From a virus, in the IMG/VR virus record IMGVR_UViG_3300030506_000048, positions 1-25,519 of that record: 25,519 bases of DNA. One strand, written 5' to 3'. This document shows positions 1-7,226 of the stretch, piece after piece. How positions within the stretch are numbered: position 1 is the stretch's first letter; each line of letters starts with the position of its first letter. A program made the translations under genes and the position numbers. The notes beneath the pieces are model-generated. The model was not told the DNA's origin and ran no database searches. It was given only the letters and a program-made list of their open reading frames with translations.

Positions 1-1011
1 ATTGCTGGCATTATTCCAATACCATAAGACCGCAAAGAAATTAGTTAATGGGGCAATGTTGACCGTGAAAATGTTGGTTCCGGACTCCCGTGCTCCGTTG
101 ATGTTCGGGCCTGTAAAACCGTAGCTCACCCCCAATGGGACTGTCATCGGGTTCAGCATTAAATCGTAATTGGTGGGGTTGAACCGGCTATCAAAGCATC
201 CAGCTGACACCACATTAGACGCGACACTTAATGCGTACTGATCATTCCAAGCTGTTGTAAGAAATGACTGTGCTTCAATGTCTGATACATGATTTGTATT
301 GCAGTAAGTTCTGGCAAGAGTGTCATTATATATCGTTATTGCAGTATTTGTGCTGACGTAGTTATTCGTCGTCACCACACTCCCTGGCAGGCTGGCGATT
401 GGGAGCGTGCCGGTTGCGGTGGAAACCGAGTAGTTGGTTGCGTTGACCAGATTCAATGCTGGTGATGCGCCATTAGTGACAAACGAAGGTAGATTGGTCG
501 GGTTGATAATACCGACGATGTTTGGGCCGGACAGATTAGTCCCAGCGCCTAGATTCGATGGCTCGACGAGGTTAAATCCATTCGTCCACGTTGCTACTAA
601 GTTTCCACCAGAATCACGAAGCTGTCGAGTAGTTGTATTAATTGCCTGAAAGCCACCAATGAAATCAAATCCAGTTAGTCCGTAAATCGTCTCACTAGCT
701 GTCTGTGTAATGCCATTCGTAGCCGTAAAATTACCACTCACCAATAGTGTGTTGTTCACGGTTACATTATTACTAAAGGTTACAGGTCCAGTAGCATTAT
801 TACTAAGGATATTCTGAGGTATGGTAAATCCTAACACTGTGCTATTAGTCAGTGTTGCAGCCAAAGCCGGAGCATTGGTCTGGAATAGATTAGTACTTGA
901 ACCTGCTAAAACCCCATTAGTATCAGTAATAACAGCTACTGATATAATATTAGCCTGGATTGATACTAAACTAAATAATAGGATTGATGATGCTATGAAT
1001 TTCTTAAACAT
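1..1011 (-). CDS. Partial secreted tail-fibre-like protein (C-terminus outside window)
   Basis: An open minus-strand frame runs from the ATG at 1011 past the window edge, giving at least 337 residues. It begins with a clear signal peptide: MFKK, then a hydrophobic stretch IASSILLFSLVS, then a likely cleavage after IQA. The rest is rich in Asn, Thr, Ser and Gly, with recurring phrases such as PTNLPSF, NATNYS and GTLPIASLPG. These are typical of phage fibre or bacterial surface proteins with beta-structured repeats. It starts 3 nt after the stop of the 170-aa gene, so it probably ends the tail-fibre transcript. The start follows an AT-only leader with no Shine-Dalgarno. GC content rises towards the C-terminal half, unlike its neighbours. 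A Sec signal is unusual for a virion fibre, so a secreted or surface-displayed phage protein is an alternative. Function is inferred from composition and context only. Confidence 0.75.
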   Translation of the reverse strand, partial: MFKKFIASSILLFSLVSIQANIISVAVITDTNGVLAGSSTNLFQTNAPALAATLTNSTVLGFTIPQNILSNNATGPVTFSNNVTVNNTLLVSGNFTATNGITQTASETIYGLTGFDFIGGFQAINTTTRQLRDSGGNLVATWTNGFNLVEPSNLGAGTNLSGPNIVGIINPTNLPSFVTNGASPALNLVNATNYSVSTATGTLPIASLPGSVVTTNNYVSTNTAITIYNDTLARTYCNTNHVSDIEAQSFLTTAWNDQYALSVASNVVSAGCFDSRFNPTNYDLMLNPMTVPLGVSYGFTGPNINGARESGTNIFTVNIAPLTNFFAVLWYWNNASN

Positions 1012-1014
1012 AAA

Positions 1015-1527
1015 TTAATTAGATACTACCCAAGCGAGTTGAGGAGGATTGTTGACACACTGTAAATTATAACTTAATCCAGTAGTGGTATTGCTATAAA
1101 TAAACGATGAACCATTTGATGTACTAGATCCTACTACAGATAATGTTACTGGATTATATAGATTATCATGAGAGATCCAAATATATAGATAATTACCGGT
1201 TAAATTAAGATTAGTATTTGATTCAAAATCAAATAAGTTACTATTATAAGGATTAATAGTCTTTATAGTAGTAGACCCTGAATTACCGTCTACTACAACA
1301 TTCTGCCTAATCGAACCAGCAATTAGACCAGAACTAGTTAAAGGTAGATTGGAACTTGTAATAAGATAATTGATACTTACTTCTGCACCTTGAGCTGGAG
1401 GATTAGTACCATTTACTAAAGTTACGGTAAAGGTAGGAGAAGTCCAGCCACCACCTACTTGAATAGCATTGGCATCATATTCATAGGTTGCAGCCAAAGT
1501 CTTGTTAGTTATTAGATTTGTACTCAT
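1015..1527 (-). CDS. Tail-fibre-associated protein, 170 aa
   Basis: The product has an N-terminal half that reads like an Ig-like or beta-sandwich domain (residues ~25-125, alternating hydrophobic and polar). Its C-terminus, around TTTGLSYNLQCVNNPPQLAW, matches the spacing of the short module repeated at the end of the adjacent 365-aa fibre (WHTLLCISNPAELAF). It lies 2 nt downstream of that gene and 3 nt upstream of the partial fibre gene, so all three are likely co-translated. I infer a role in the tail-fibre or receptor-binding assembly. No enzymatic motif is visible. The start follows an AT-rich leader without Shine-Dalgarno. Confidence 0.8.
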   Translation of the reverse strand: MSTNLITNKTLAATYEYDANAIQVGGGWTSPTFTVTLVNGTNPPAQGAEVSINYLITSSNLPLTSSGLIAGSIRQNVVVDGNSGSTTIKTINPYNSNLFDFESNTNLNLTGNYLYIWISHDNLYNPVTLSVVGSSTSNGSSFIYSNTTTGLSYNLQCVNNPPQLAWVVSN

Positions 1528-1529
1528 AA

Positions 1530-2627
1530 TTATACATTACCTGCATCTAATGTAGGTGTGGGTAAGGAGGTATTGCCTGTAGTTAGGGTATGCCATAGAT
1601 TGGTTGTACTATTATGATATTGCATACCTTTTACCAAATCAAATCTAAAGTTACTACCTGAACCTGTAGTTGTGGTTCCATCATCAAAAGCTAGTTCGGC
1701 TGGATTACTTATACAAAGAAGCGTATGCCATTTAGTAGTAGAAGTATTGTAGAATTGAAAACCTAGATTGTCTATAAATCTCACATTAGAGAAGTTATTA
1801 TTAAATAAGTTATTATTAAAAGCTGGTTGGGGGGTTGAGCCGTAATTCATTAATGTATACCAGGAAGTTGTAGGTATATGATATAATTGCCACCCTATAT
1901 TCTCTTTAAACCTAACTCCAGTAACCCCTAATGTATAATTACCATATAAATCCCTGGTCATATTTAAACTACTGTTATTATATATATAATTAACGTAATT
2001 TAAACTTGTACCACTAACAATACCTCCAGCATCGGTTATGTCTGGAAAGAAGGAAGCTCCTGATACCGCTTGAGTAGAAACTGCAGTAATCAAACCTTTA
2101 GCATTAACTGTAATTACTGGAATGTGTTGTAAATCACCAAAAATACCTACATTAGAGTTTACTGTAGCTAAGGTAGTTAATACTGATCCTACTGAAGTTG
2201 TTATATCTCCGGTCAAGGCTGGCATTCTTAGCGTAGGCAATGTTCCGGATATAATAGCAGAGGCATCAAAAGTAGAAGTAGTAGCTGCTAATGTATTGAT
2301 AGCAGATTCAATATCAGTAAGTGTTTTTGCTGTAACTACTAAACTAATTATATCCCCTACTAATATAGACCTTGGACTAGTTCCTTCCTGTGCTCTAGTT
2401 ATTGCTGTAAATGTATCCCCACTAACAGCAGTAACTCTAAAGATTTCCGAGTTTAATAAGGTTGGGAAAATACCTGTAGGATATACTACTACATTAAATG
2501 GCGGGCTAGGAAATAAGGCTCCACCACCACTAGCTAGAGTTAAAGATGTTCCGGATAGGGCTGGACTAGGGGCACCTAATACTGAAGTACTAACCAGGTT
2601 CTTGTGAAGATCAAAAGTAAAAGCCAT
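1530..2627 (-). CDS. Phage tail fibre / receptor-binding protein, 365 aa
   Basis: The N-terminal ~110 residues match a common phage fibre domain: FNVVVYPTG, then EIFRVTAVSGDTFTAITRAQEGT, then VGDIISLVVTAKTLTDIE. Residues ~120-195 carry the frequent fibre segment containing LPTLRMPALTGDIT, LATVNSNVGIFG and TVNAKGLITAV. The C-terminal third holds three copies of a ~35-40 residue module. Each starts with RF and an aromatic Gly-x-Q-x-Y phrase and ends in W(H/Y)TL, and such modules are typical of host-contact regions. It is flanked by other structural genes in the same orientation with 2-3 nt spacings. It should form a trimeric fibre at the virion tail that contacts the host surface. The domain match is from memory of the family and the host target is unknown. 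Confidence 0.92.
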   Translation of the reverse strand: MAFTFDLHKNLVSTSVLGAPSPALSGTSLTLASGGGALFPSPPFNVVVYPTGIFPTLLNSEIFRVTAVSGDTFTAITRAQEGTSPRSILVGDIISLVVTAKTLTDIESAINTLAATTSTFDASAIISGTLPTLRMPALTGDITTSVGSVLTTLATVNSNVGIFGDLQHIPVITVNAKGLITAVSTQAVSGASFFPDITDAGGIVSGTSLNYVNYIYNNSSLNMTRDLYGNYTLGVTGVRFKENIGWQLYHIPTTSWYTLMNYGSTPQPAFNNNLFNNNFSNVRFIDNLGFQFYNTSTTKWHTLLCISNPAELAFDDGTTTTGSGSNFRFDLVKGMQYHNSTTNLWHTLTTGNTSLPTPTLDAGNV

Positions 2628-2630
2628 AAA

Positions 2631-3005
2631 TTATGTTATGATTATCGTCTCGCCTATAAGTTTTCCATCATCTTCACCAGTATAACCTAAATGATACTCA
2701 GTATTAATTATTTTACCGTCACTTTGGATAGTTATAGTATTTCTTCTAAAGTGCTTCAATTTTATATAGTTAGGATTAGTATGGGTTGGTTTAAATATTA
2801 TATGCTTTTTAAAATAAAATGTTAATGTAGCTAGGTCCAAACTAAACCAGTTTTCGTCATTATAGAGAGTAAATGTCTTAATTTCATCCAATTTAAGATC
2901 AGAATAACAGCTTTTAGTAGGATCTATAATAGAAATATCTTCCTCATTCTGTTCATAAGTAGACCCATCATTATAAACTACTTTGTATAAATATTTAAAC
3001 TTCAT
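2631..3005 (-). CDS. Hypothetical protein, 124 aa
   Basis: I do not recognise this protein. It is Lys-, Thr- and Ile-rich and lacks a signal peptide or membrane segment. It has a predicted alternating beta pattern (KYLYKVVYNDGSTYEQNEED near the N-terminus). Its start overlaps the end of the upstream 183-aa gene by 11 nt, and it ends 3 nt before the tail fibre start. Translational coupling within the structural operon is therefore likely. A small tail or fibre accessory role is a context-based inference. Confidence 0.8.
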   Translation of the reverse strand: MKFKYLYKVVYNDGSTYEQNEEDISIIDPTKSCYSDLKLDEIKTFTLYNDENWFSLDLATLTFYFKKHIIFKPTHTNPNYIKLKHFRRNTITIQSDGKIINTEYHLGYTGEDDGKLIGETIIIT

Positions 3006-3546
3006 TATAACTTACCTGGAGTATTACATTGTTTAAATCTCCAGCATTGGCATTGATGGCTACTTGTAATTGAGTTATAAAATATGTGCTATATAATGGA
3101 GTTCCTGAATTACCAGCTGCATTAGACTTACCATCAGCTCCAGCACCATCTACATTATTAGGAGCAGGACCTATTAACAGATTAACTGAACTACCTACAC
3201 TACTTAAATCATTGGAGGTGATGGAGGTAGTTGCTGTAGTAGGTGTAATATAAAGTGGTCTATTACTAGTTTGAGTTATAGTTGGATTCGACATTAATTT
3301 CACTCCGGAAGGGAGGGTACCGGTTAAATGAGTAACTGATACATTTCCTATACTTGTAAATACTCCAGTAAATTTAAAATAATTATATACAGTATAGCTA
3401 TTATTGCCTAGATTGAGGACAGCATTATAAGAACTATATGGAGTAGTAACATCATCTACAGCTTTCCAACTAATTGAGCTTATATTCTCTGTAATCAAGC
3501 CTGGTATAACACCATTCCTTTCACACAATGAGATAATAGCTGACAT
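2995..3546 (-). CDS. Probable structural (tail-associated) protein, 183 aa
   Basis: The frame is open from 3561, but I chose the internal ATG at 3546 (MSAIISLCERNGVIPG). The five upstream codons (MYYIV) look like leader, and the preceding stretch is AT-rich in the style of other starts. The protein is Ser/Thr/Asn/Gly-rich with beta-type alternation and no membrane segment. Its C-terminal part includes YFITQLQVAINANAGDLNNVILQVSY. It sits directly upstream of two fibre-operon genes and overlaps the next by 11 nt. I infer a tail or baseplate-peripheral protein. The start assignment is moderately certain and the function is not established. Confidence 0.75.
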   Translation of the reverse strand: MSAIISLCERNGVIPGLITENISSISWKAVDDVTTPYSSYNAVLNLGNNSYTVYNYFKFTGVFTSIGNVSVTHLTGTLPSGVKLMSNPTITQTSNRPLYITPTTATTSITSNDLSSVGSSVNLLIGPAPNNVDGAGADGKSNAAGNSGTPLYSTYFITQLQVAINANAGDLNNVILQVSYNEV

Positions 3547-3582
3547 AACTATATAATACAATCAAGTTAATCTATATTCAAG

Positions 3583-3630
3583 GCAAACTTACTGATAGCT
3601 AAAAAAAGGTGTGCTTTGCAGCTATCACCT
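3583..3630 (-). promoter_or_regulatory. Switch-like RNA with mutually exclusive stems and a U-tract
   Basis: Read on the minus strand, this gap holds three competing pairings. One is AGGTG/CACCT (3626-3630 with 3607-3611) followed by a run of seven T, resembling an intrinsic terminator. The second is an 8-bp perfect stem TGATAGCT/AGCTATCA (3620-3627 with 3593-3600). The third is GCAAA/TTTGC (3615-3619 with 3583-3587). The second and third together would form a pseudoknot and would break the terminator stem. It lies between the 35-aa ORF and the 183-aa structural gene, so it could set expression of the fibre genes relative to the Cys-triplet block. Regulation is inferred. Confidence 0.5.
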
Positions 3631-3638
3631 TAGGTAGA

Positions 3639-3746
3639 TTAAAACAGAACATATCTGGGAGGGCTATAATTAAGTGGTCTAGCTTCATTCTTAGTCAACT
3701 TAATATCTGCCATTGTTGCTATATTATATAATATGTGAAGTTTCAT
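3639..3746 (-). CDS. Small protein, 35 aa, coupled to the Cys-triplet gene
   Basis: The start codon at 3746 overlaps the TGA stop of the upstream 125-aa Cys-triplet gene as ATGA, the same junction used throughout this block. The product begins MKLHILYNIATMADIKLTKN and ends in NYSPPRYVLF. A second in-frame ATG at 3713 would give a 24-aa peptide (MADIKLTKNEARPLNY...). The hydrophobic start could be a short membrane segment if the first ATG is used. I do not recognise the sequence. The ATGA junction is the main support, and the switch-like RNA follows 9 nt after the stop. Confidence 0.5.
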   Translation of the reverse strand: MKLHILYNIATMADIKLTKNEARPLNYSPPRYVLF

Positions 3747-4120
3747 AATTCTAATTCTAGCTTTCTATCATTAATATTGTATTCCTGTCTAATTTTAGCA
3801 ATTTTATTCTTTTTCTTAGATTTAATAGGCTGTGGTTTATAGTTTTTCTTAAAGTCTAATTCTATTGACTGTTTGCAACCTTTACAACCTATACAATTAT
3901 AACAAGCACTACAACGACTACAACTTCTACAACTATTACAATTAATACAATCACTACAATAACTACAATTAATACAACTACTACAATTACTACAACTACT
4001 ACAATCTCTACAATTATAACAATTAGTTAAGGTAGGTGAATATGTAGTAGCTAGTTCTTCAGTTATCCAACTATTACCGTTTTCGTCATACCATCTATCA
4101 GCTCTTTTTGTTAGTTTCAT
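3743..4120 (-). CDS. Cys-triplet repeat protein, 125 aa
   Basis: Three parts are visible. Residues 1-34 form the family cap (MKLTKRADRWYDENGNSW, then YSPTLTNC). Residues ~34-82 hold 17 cysteines at exactly every third position (CxxCxxC...) with mostly Ser, Asn, Asp and Arg between. A Lys-rich tail follows, ending in the family tag INDRKLELEL. The tail from KGCKQSIELDF onward is nearly identical to that of the 137-aa paralogue upstream. No other catalytic motif is seen. The regular Cys spacing suggests metal or Fe-S binding, or a disulphide-laddered solenoid; neither is proven. It overlaps genes on both sides by 4 nt. I do not recognise the family. Confidence 0.88.
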   Translation of the reverse strand: MKLTKRADRWYDENGNSWITEELATTYSPTLTNCYNCRDCSSCSNCSSCINCSYCSDCINCNSCRSCSRCSACYNCIGCKGCKQSIELDFKKNYKPQPIKSKKKNKIAKIRQEYNINDRKLELEL

Positions 4121-4299
4121 GATTGTGTTACTGAAATATAACGTAAAGAACTACCATTTAAAGCATAAGCGTAATTAAGTATTCTAACTTCATCATCACT
4201 TAAATCAACTATGGTAAGGTCTTCAAAATTTAATGTTCCATTTATCTTATCAACCAATATATAAGTATCATCGATTGTATTTTTATTGTTTATTATCAT
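4117..4299 (-). CDS. Small acidic protein, 60 aa, between two Cys-triplet genes
   Basis: The gene overlaps both neighbours by 4 nt (ATGA), so it is probably translated by coupling with the Cys-triplet genes on either side. The product is acidic, without cysteine and without a membrane segment (FEDLTIVDLSDDEVRILNY in the middle). I do not recognise it. Its position as a spacer between two near-identical Cys-triplet genes suggests either a partner protein or a passenger left by a duplication. Confidence 0.75.
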   Translation of the reverse strand: MIINNKNTIDDTYILVDKINGTLNFEDLTIVDLSDDEVRILNYAYALNGSSLRYISVTQS

Positions 4300-4709
4300 A
4301 GTTCAATCTCCAATCTTCTATCATTAATATTGTATTCCTGTCTAATTTTAGCAATTTTATTCTTTTTCTTAGATTTAATAGGCTGTGGTTTATAGTTTTT
4401 CTTAAAGTCTAATTCTATTGACTGTTTGCAACCTTTACAAATACTACAACCACTACAACGACTACAACTAATACAATTTCTACAATTACTACAATCACTA
4501 CAATTATAACAATTAATACAACTACTACAATTACTACAACTACTACAATAACTACAATTATAACAATCTCTACAACTACTACAATTACTACAACCTCTAC
4601 AATCATAACAATTAGTTAAGGTAGGTGAGTATTGAGTAGCTGATTCTTCAGTTATCCAACTATTATTATTTTCGTCATACCATCTATTATTTCTTTTTGT
4701 TATTGTCAT
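4296..4709 (-). CDS. Cys-triplet repeat protein, 137 aa
   Basis: The family cap comes first (NRWYDENNNSWITEE and SPTLTNC). It is followed by 21 cysteines at strict three-residue spacing (~residues 34-96). The Lys-rich tail and terminal tag (INDRRLEIEL) are almost the same as in the 125-aa paralogue, which points to recent duplication. The intervening residues are Ser, Asn, Asp, Arg and Tyr, giving a polar surface. The gene overlaps its upstream paralogue and the downstream 60-aa gene by 4 nt each. The Cys codons are almost all TGT. Metal binding or a Cys-lined solenoid is an inference. Confidence 0.88.
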   Translation of the reverse strand: MTITKRNNRWYDENNNSWITEESATQYSPTLTNCYDCRGCSNCSSCRDCYNCSYCSSCSNCSSCINCYNCSDCSNCRNCISCSRCSGCSICKGCKQSIELDFKKNYKPQPIKSKKKNKIAKIRQEYNINDRRLEIEL

Positions 4710-5122
4710 AAGTCTGGTTCCAACTTTCTATCATTAATGTCTAATTCTGGTCTTATCATAACTTCAGTCTTAATTTGAACTGGCTCTAGATGTGTTCCAT
4801 TATCACATTTATAACATTTTTTACAATCACTACAATCATTACAACTACTACAATCACTACAAACACTACAAACACTACAATTAATACAACCTCCACAACT
4901 ACTACAATCACTACAAACACTACAAACACTACAATTAATACAACCTCCACAAGTACTACAACCACTACAATTACTACAATCATCACAATAACTACAATCA
5001 TCACAATTACTACAATCTCTACAATTAGTTAGGGTAGGTGAGTATTGAGTAGCTGCTTCTTCTGATAACCAGCTATTATTGTTTTCGTCATACCATCTAT
5101 TGTTTATTTTTGTTATTGTCAT
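4706..5122 (-). CDS. Cys-triplet repeat protein with internal tandem duplication, 138 aa
   Basis: The cap (NRWYDENNNSWLSEEAATQ, SPTLTNC) is followed by 25 cysteines at every third residue. Within the repeat an 18-residue block, GGCINCSVCSVCSDCSSC, occurs twice in a row, matching an exact 54-nt DNA duplication (4841-4948). The C-terminus ends DINDRKLEPDL. It shares its cap and first repeats closely with the 150-aa paralogue at 6766-7218. It starts by ATGA overlap with the 88-aa gene and ends by ATGA overlap with the 137-aa gene. An 18-residue unit equals one coil of a left-handed beta-helix, which makes that fold worth testing. Confidence 0.88.
   Translation of the reverse strand: MTITKINNRWYDENNNSWLSEEAATQYSPTLTNCRDCSNCDDCSYCDDCSNCSGCSTCGGCINCSVCSVCSDCSSCGGCINCSVCSVCSDCSSCNDCSDCKKCYKCDNGTHLEPVQIKTEVMIRPELDINDRKLEPDL
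4841..4948. repeat. 54-bp exact tandem duplication inside a Cys-triplet gene
   Basis: Two identical 54-bp units (4841-4894 and 4895-4948) encode two copies of an 18-residue, six-cysteine block. The following sequence resembles the start of a third unit but diverges. This indicates repeat growth by slippage or unequal recombination in units of six Cys triplets. Confidence 0.9.
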
Positions 5123-5385
5123 AAGAAAGGGTCTAGATTTCTATCATTAATGTCTAAGATAGGTCGTTTTTCATTTGTTGTATCAATGCTAGGTTGCGCT
5201 GACCAATTTTTCTTATTTATAAAATTATAAAGTCCTTCACAATCACTACAATTAATACCATTACTACAATTATTACAATCATTACAACCACTACAATCCC
5301 AACAATCAATACAATCACTACAATTGTAGCAATCATTACAACCATCATGATTTATTAGTATTACTTTATAGTCATAAGTTTTCAT
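5119..5385 (-). CDS. Short, cap-less Cys-triplet protein, 88 aa
   Basis: This member lacks the WYDENNNSW cap. Instead it starts MKTYDYKVILINHDG and enters the CxxC repeat at residue 16. Eleven cysteines follow at three-residue spacing, with one position replaced by Gly (SNG where SNC is expected, a TGT-to-GGT type change). The C-terminal tag is present (DINDRNLDPFL). It is coupled by ATGA to the 138-aa paralogue downstream. It may be a divergent or decaying member, or a specialised short form. It starts 12 nt after the stop of the 95-aa gene. Confidence 0.82.
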   Translation of the reverse strand: MKTYDYKVILINHDGCNDCYNCSDCIDCWDCSGCNDCNNCSNGINCSDCEGLYNFINKKNWSAQPSIDTTNEKRPILDINDRNLDPFL

Positions 5386-5397
5386 ACTACTTCTTAA

Positions 5398-5685
5398 TTA
5401 AAGGTCACGCATAGTATCGAATTCAGTTATATCAGCCCGCATAGTTCCTGGTTCTTCAACTTCACTGATAACCGGCTCTGGAACCTTGAGTACAGTTCTA
5501 ATTTCTCTAATAATATCTTCAAATATAGGACGATCCAGACCTAAGTGAATGTTATAAGCTACACTAGTTGCAAAAGCCATTCTAGTACCGGTAGTGTCAT
5601 CGATATTCTCTAATTGATTTAAAACTGCCCAAAGAATGGCATCTTTAGGGTCAGAGACTAGGGCTGGTAATGGTGATATAGGCAT
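5398..5685 (-). CDS. Hypothetical protein, 95 aa
   Basis: I do not recognise this protein. It begins MPISPLPALVSDPKDAILWA, is predicted mainly helical in the middle (QLENIDDTTGTRMAF, FEDIIREIRTVL), and has an acidic, Pro-rich C-terminus ending FDTMRDL. There is no signal or membrane segment. It has its own leader made of repeated AACC/AAAC units without Shine-Dalgarno (5686-5715), so it may be a separate translation unit within the block. It ends 12 nt before the short Cys-triplet gene. Confidence 0.8.
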   Translation of the reverse strand: MPISPLPALVSDPKDAILWAVLNQLENIDDTTGTRMAFATSVAYNIHLGLDRPIFEDIIREIRTVLKVPEPVISEVEEPGTMRADITEFDTMRDL

Positions 5686-5718
5686 AATATTAGTTTGTTG
5701 GTTTGTTGGTTTGGTTGT

Positions 5719-6198
5719 TTACTTTTTGGTTTTTGGTTTAATAGCATCCTGGAAATTCTTGAGTTCTTGCTGAGCTGTTTTTATGCTTCTGGTAGTTAGT
5801 TTAGCATAATGTTTCTTCTTCTTTTCAATATCTTTTGCTTTTCGGATCAATGCTGGAATAACACTACTATAATGTACAATCGACCTTTGTATTTTAATCA
5901 GACTATTATCAACTTCTATATATTCCGAACCAGGACTAAAATAGTGGTAATTATAGGTTAATCTATCAAACTCAAAATATAGAAGAGAACTTATTATTGG
6001 AATCTCTAAATAGATGTTAATGTCTCTACATTGACCTACTTTTAATTTATTGTTATTTTTTTGTTCTATCCCACCAAAAGTTAAATTAGAATAAGTATTA
6101 TTAGTATTCCATATTTGAACCAATCTATTAACTAAATCTATATTAATTTTAACTATTGTACTATTATGGTCTTGGAAGCATTGTTCTAGGAAAGTCAT
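5719..6198 (-). CDS. Hypothetical protein, 159 aa
   Basis: I do not recognise this protein. The N-terminal two thirds have beta-type alternation (STIVKINIDLVNRLVQIW, LLYFEFDRLTYNYHYF), and the last 50 residues are a basic helix ending KPKTKK. There is no cysteine repeat, one isolated Cys pair far apart, and no membrane segment. It overlaps the upstream 106-aa gene by 4 nt. A nucleic-acid or virion surface role could be suggested from the basic tail but is not supported further. Confidence 0.78.
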   Translation of the reverse strand: MTFLEQCFQDHNSTIVKINIDLVNRLVQIWNTNNTYSNLTFGGIEQKNNNKLKVGQCRDINIYLEIPIISSLLYFEFDRLTYNYHYFSPGSEYIEVDNSLIKIQRSIVHYSSVIPALIRKAKDIEKKKKHYAKLTTRSIKTAQQELKNFQDAIKPKTKK

Positions 6199-6515
6199 AT
6201 AAACAATATTTTAGGGTGTATTCTACATTTATTCAATTTAAGCTCAGCATAAATCTGTGTAGCTAATTCAAAATCATCTTTATCTATTACTTTATAATAA
6301 GTGGAATCTACTTTAGCAGCTAAATAGACTGTATCATTATTATCAAGTTCCACCTTCTTTAGTGATTCTTTACTCGAAATTCTAATATATACGGTTGATT
6401 CGTCCAATACCTTTGAAATATTTGTAGATCCACTAAATCCATCAAACAAATCTTTTATAATACTAAGTGGGACTAGCTCTTTGGTAGGTTTGGCTACGAT
6501 GAGGAAATAATTCAT
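6195..6515 (-). CDS. Hypothetical protein, 106 aa
   Basis: I do not recognise this small protein (starting MNYFLIVAKPTKELVPLS). It shows a mixed alpha/beta pattern with several valine-rich strands (STVYIRISS, DTVYLAAKVDSTYYKVID). It is coupled by 4-nt overlaps to both the 85-aa and 159-aa genes. A phrase of the type NDTVYLAAKVD is loosely like the end of the 72-aa protein at 7259-7477 (NQLYVAARGVDS), which could reflect a shared fold; this is weak. Confidence 0.78.
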   Translation of the reverse strand: MNYFLIVAKPTKELVPLSIIKDLFDGFSGSTNISKVLDESTVYIRISSKESLKKVELDNNDTVYLAAKVDSTYYKVIDKDDFELATQIYAELKLNKCRIHPKILFI

Positions 6516-6769
6516 ATATTTATCATTTTTATATTAATACTTTGTTTAGTTGGTAAAATTTTAATCTTTTCTAGGAAGGAATTCATCATCCTTAAATTCA
6601 TATCAGCTTCCATGAATACTGTTTCATTAGGTATGAAGTTTGTAAATTCTAGGTGATCTGGTTCAGTTATAATAGCTGTTTCTTCAGGTTTAAGCTTAAA
6701 TTCTGAGGTTATAGTATTACCATTTACTATATTTTTAGCTATAACTATTGATATGTTTGGATTGTTCAT
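6512..6769 (-). CDS. Hypothetical protein, 85 aa, coupled to a Cys-triplet gene
   Basis: The start overlaps the TGA of the 150-aa Cys-triplet gene (LEPDL junction), so expression is tied to it. The product begins MNNPNISIVIAKNIVNG. It has Glu/Pro-rich turns (KLKPEETAIITEPDHLEF) and a methionine-rich helix (FMEADMNLRMMNSFLEKI). No known domain is recognised. It is a candidate partner of the Cys-triplet protein by position only. Confidence 0.78.
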   Translation of the reverse strand: MNNPNISIVIAKNIVNGNTITSEFKLKPEETAIITEPDHLEFTNFIPNETVFMEADMNLRMMNSFLEKIKILPTKQSINIKMINI

Positions 6770-7218
6770 AAGTCTGGTTCTAATAGTCTGTTAGTACAGT
6801 CTATAAATGGTCTAATTACCGGTTCATATTTCATGTTATTAGTCCAGTCATTACAACCACTACAACTACTACAATTATTACAATTAATACAATGATCACA
6901 CCAACTACTACAACTATTACAACCACTACAATTATAACAAGTACTACAACCACTACAACTATTACAACCACTACAACTACTACAACTACTACAATCACTA
7001 CAAACACTACAAACACTACAACTAATACAACCTCTACAAGTACTACAACCACTACAATTACTACAATCATCACAATAACTACAATCATCACAATTACTAC
7101 AACCTCTACAATCTCTACAATTAGTTAGGGTAGGTGAGTATTGAGTAGCTGCTTCTTCTGATAACCAGCTATTATTGTTTTCGTCATACCATCTATTGTT
7201 TATTTTTGTTATTGTCAT
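6766..7218 (-). CDS. Largest Cys-triplet repeat protein of the block, 150 aa
   Basis: The cap (NRWYDENNNSWLSEEAATQ, SPTLTNC) leads into 30 cysteines spaced every third residue. One single-residue insertion (NSCSSWCDHC) shifts the phase near residue 107. The C-terminus ends CTNRLLEPDL, the family tag. The first ~14 repeats are nearly the same as in the 138-aa paralogue, and the rest diverges, so recombination among copies is likely. A hairpin lies just upstream of the start. The gene is coupled by ATGA to the 85-aa gene downstream. Likely a rigid, Cys-rich rod or metal-binding protein; function unknown. Confidence 0.88.
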   Translation of the reverse strand: MTITKINNRWYDENNNSWLSEEAATQYSPTLTNCRDCRGCSNCDDCSYCDDCSNCSGCSTCRGCISCSVCSVCSDCSSCSSCSGCNSCSGCSTCYNCSGCNSCSSWCDHCINCNNCSSCSGCNDWTNNMKYEPVIRPFIDCTNRLLEPDL

Positions 7219-7226
7219 ATATTAAG

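Noticed and set aside
2122-2607. 161-codon plus-strand frame within the tail fibre gene.
   Set aside because: Antisense shadow of a fibre gene with strong family match.
3880-5040. CRISPR-like array, because short units such as ACTACAACT recur many times.
   Set aside because: The unit is a codon-level 9-nt pattern inside genes, with no unique spacers of constant size and no cas genes.
4415-7128. Long Thr/Ile- or Val/Ile-rich open frames in other frames of the Cys-triplet genes (also 24051-24288 and 17639-17989).
   Set aside because: They are shadows produced by the 9-nt period of the TGT-rich repeats. The Cys frame has caps, tags and coupling, the shadows do not.
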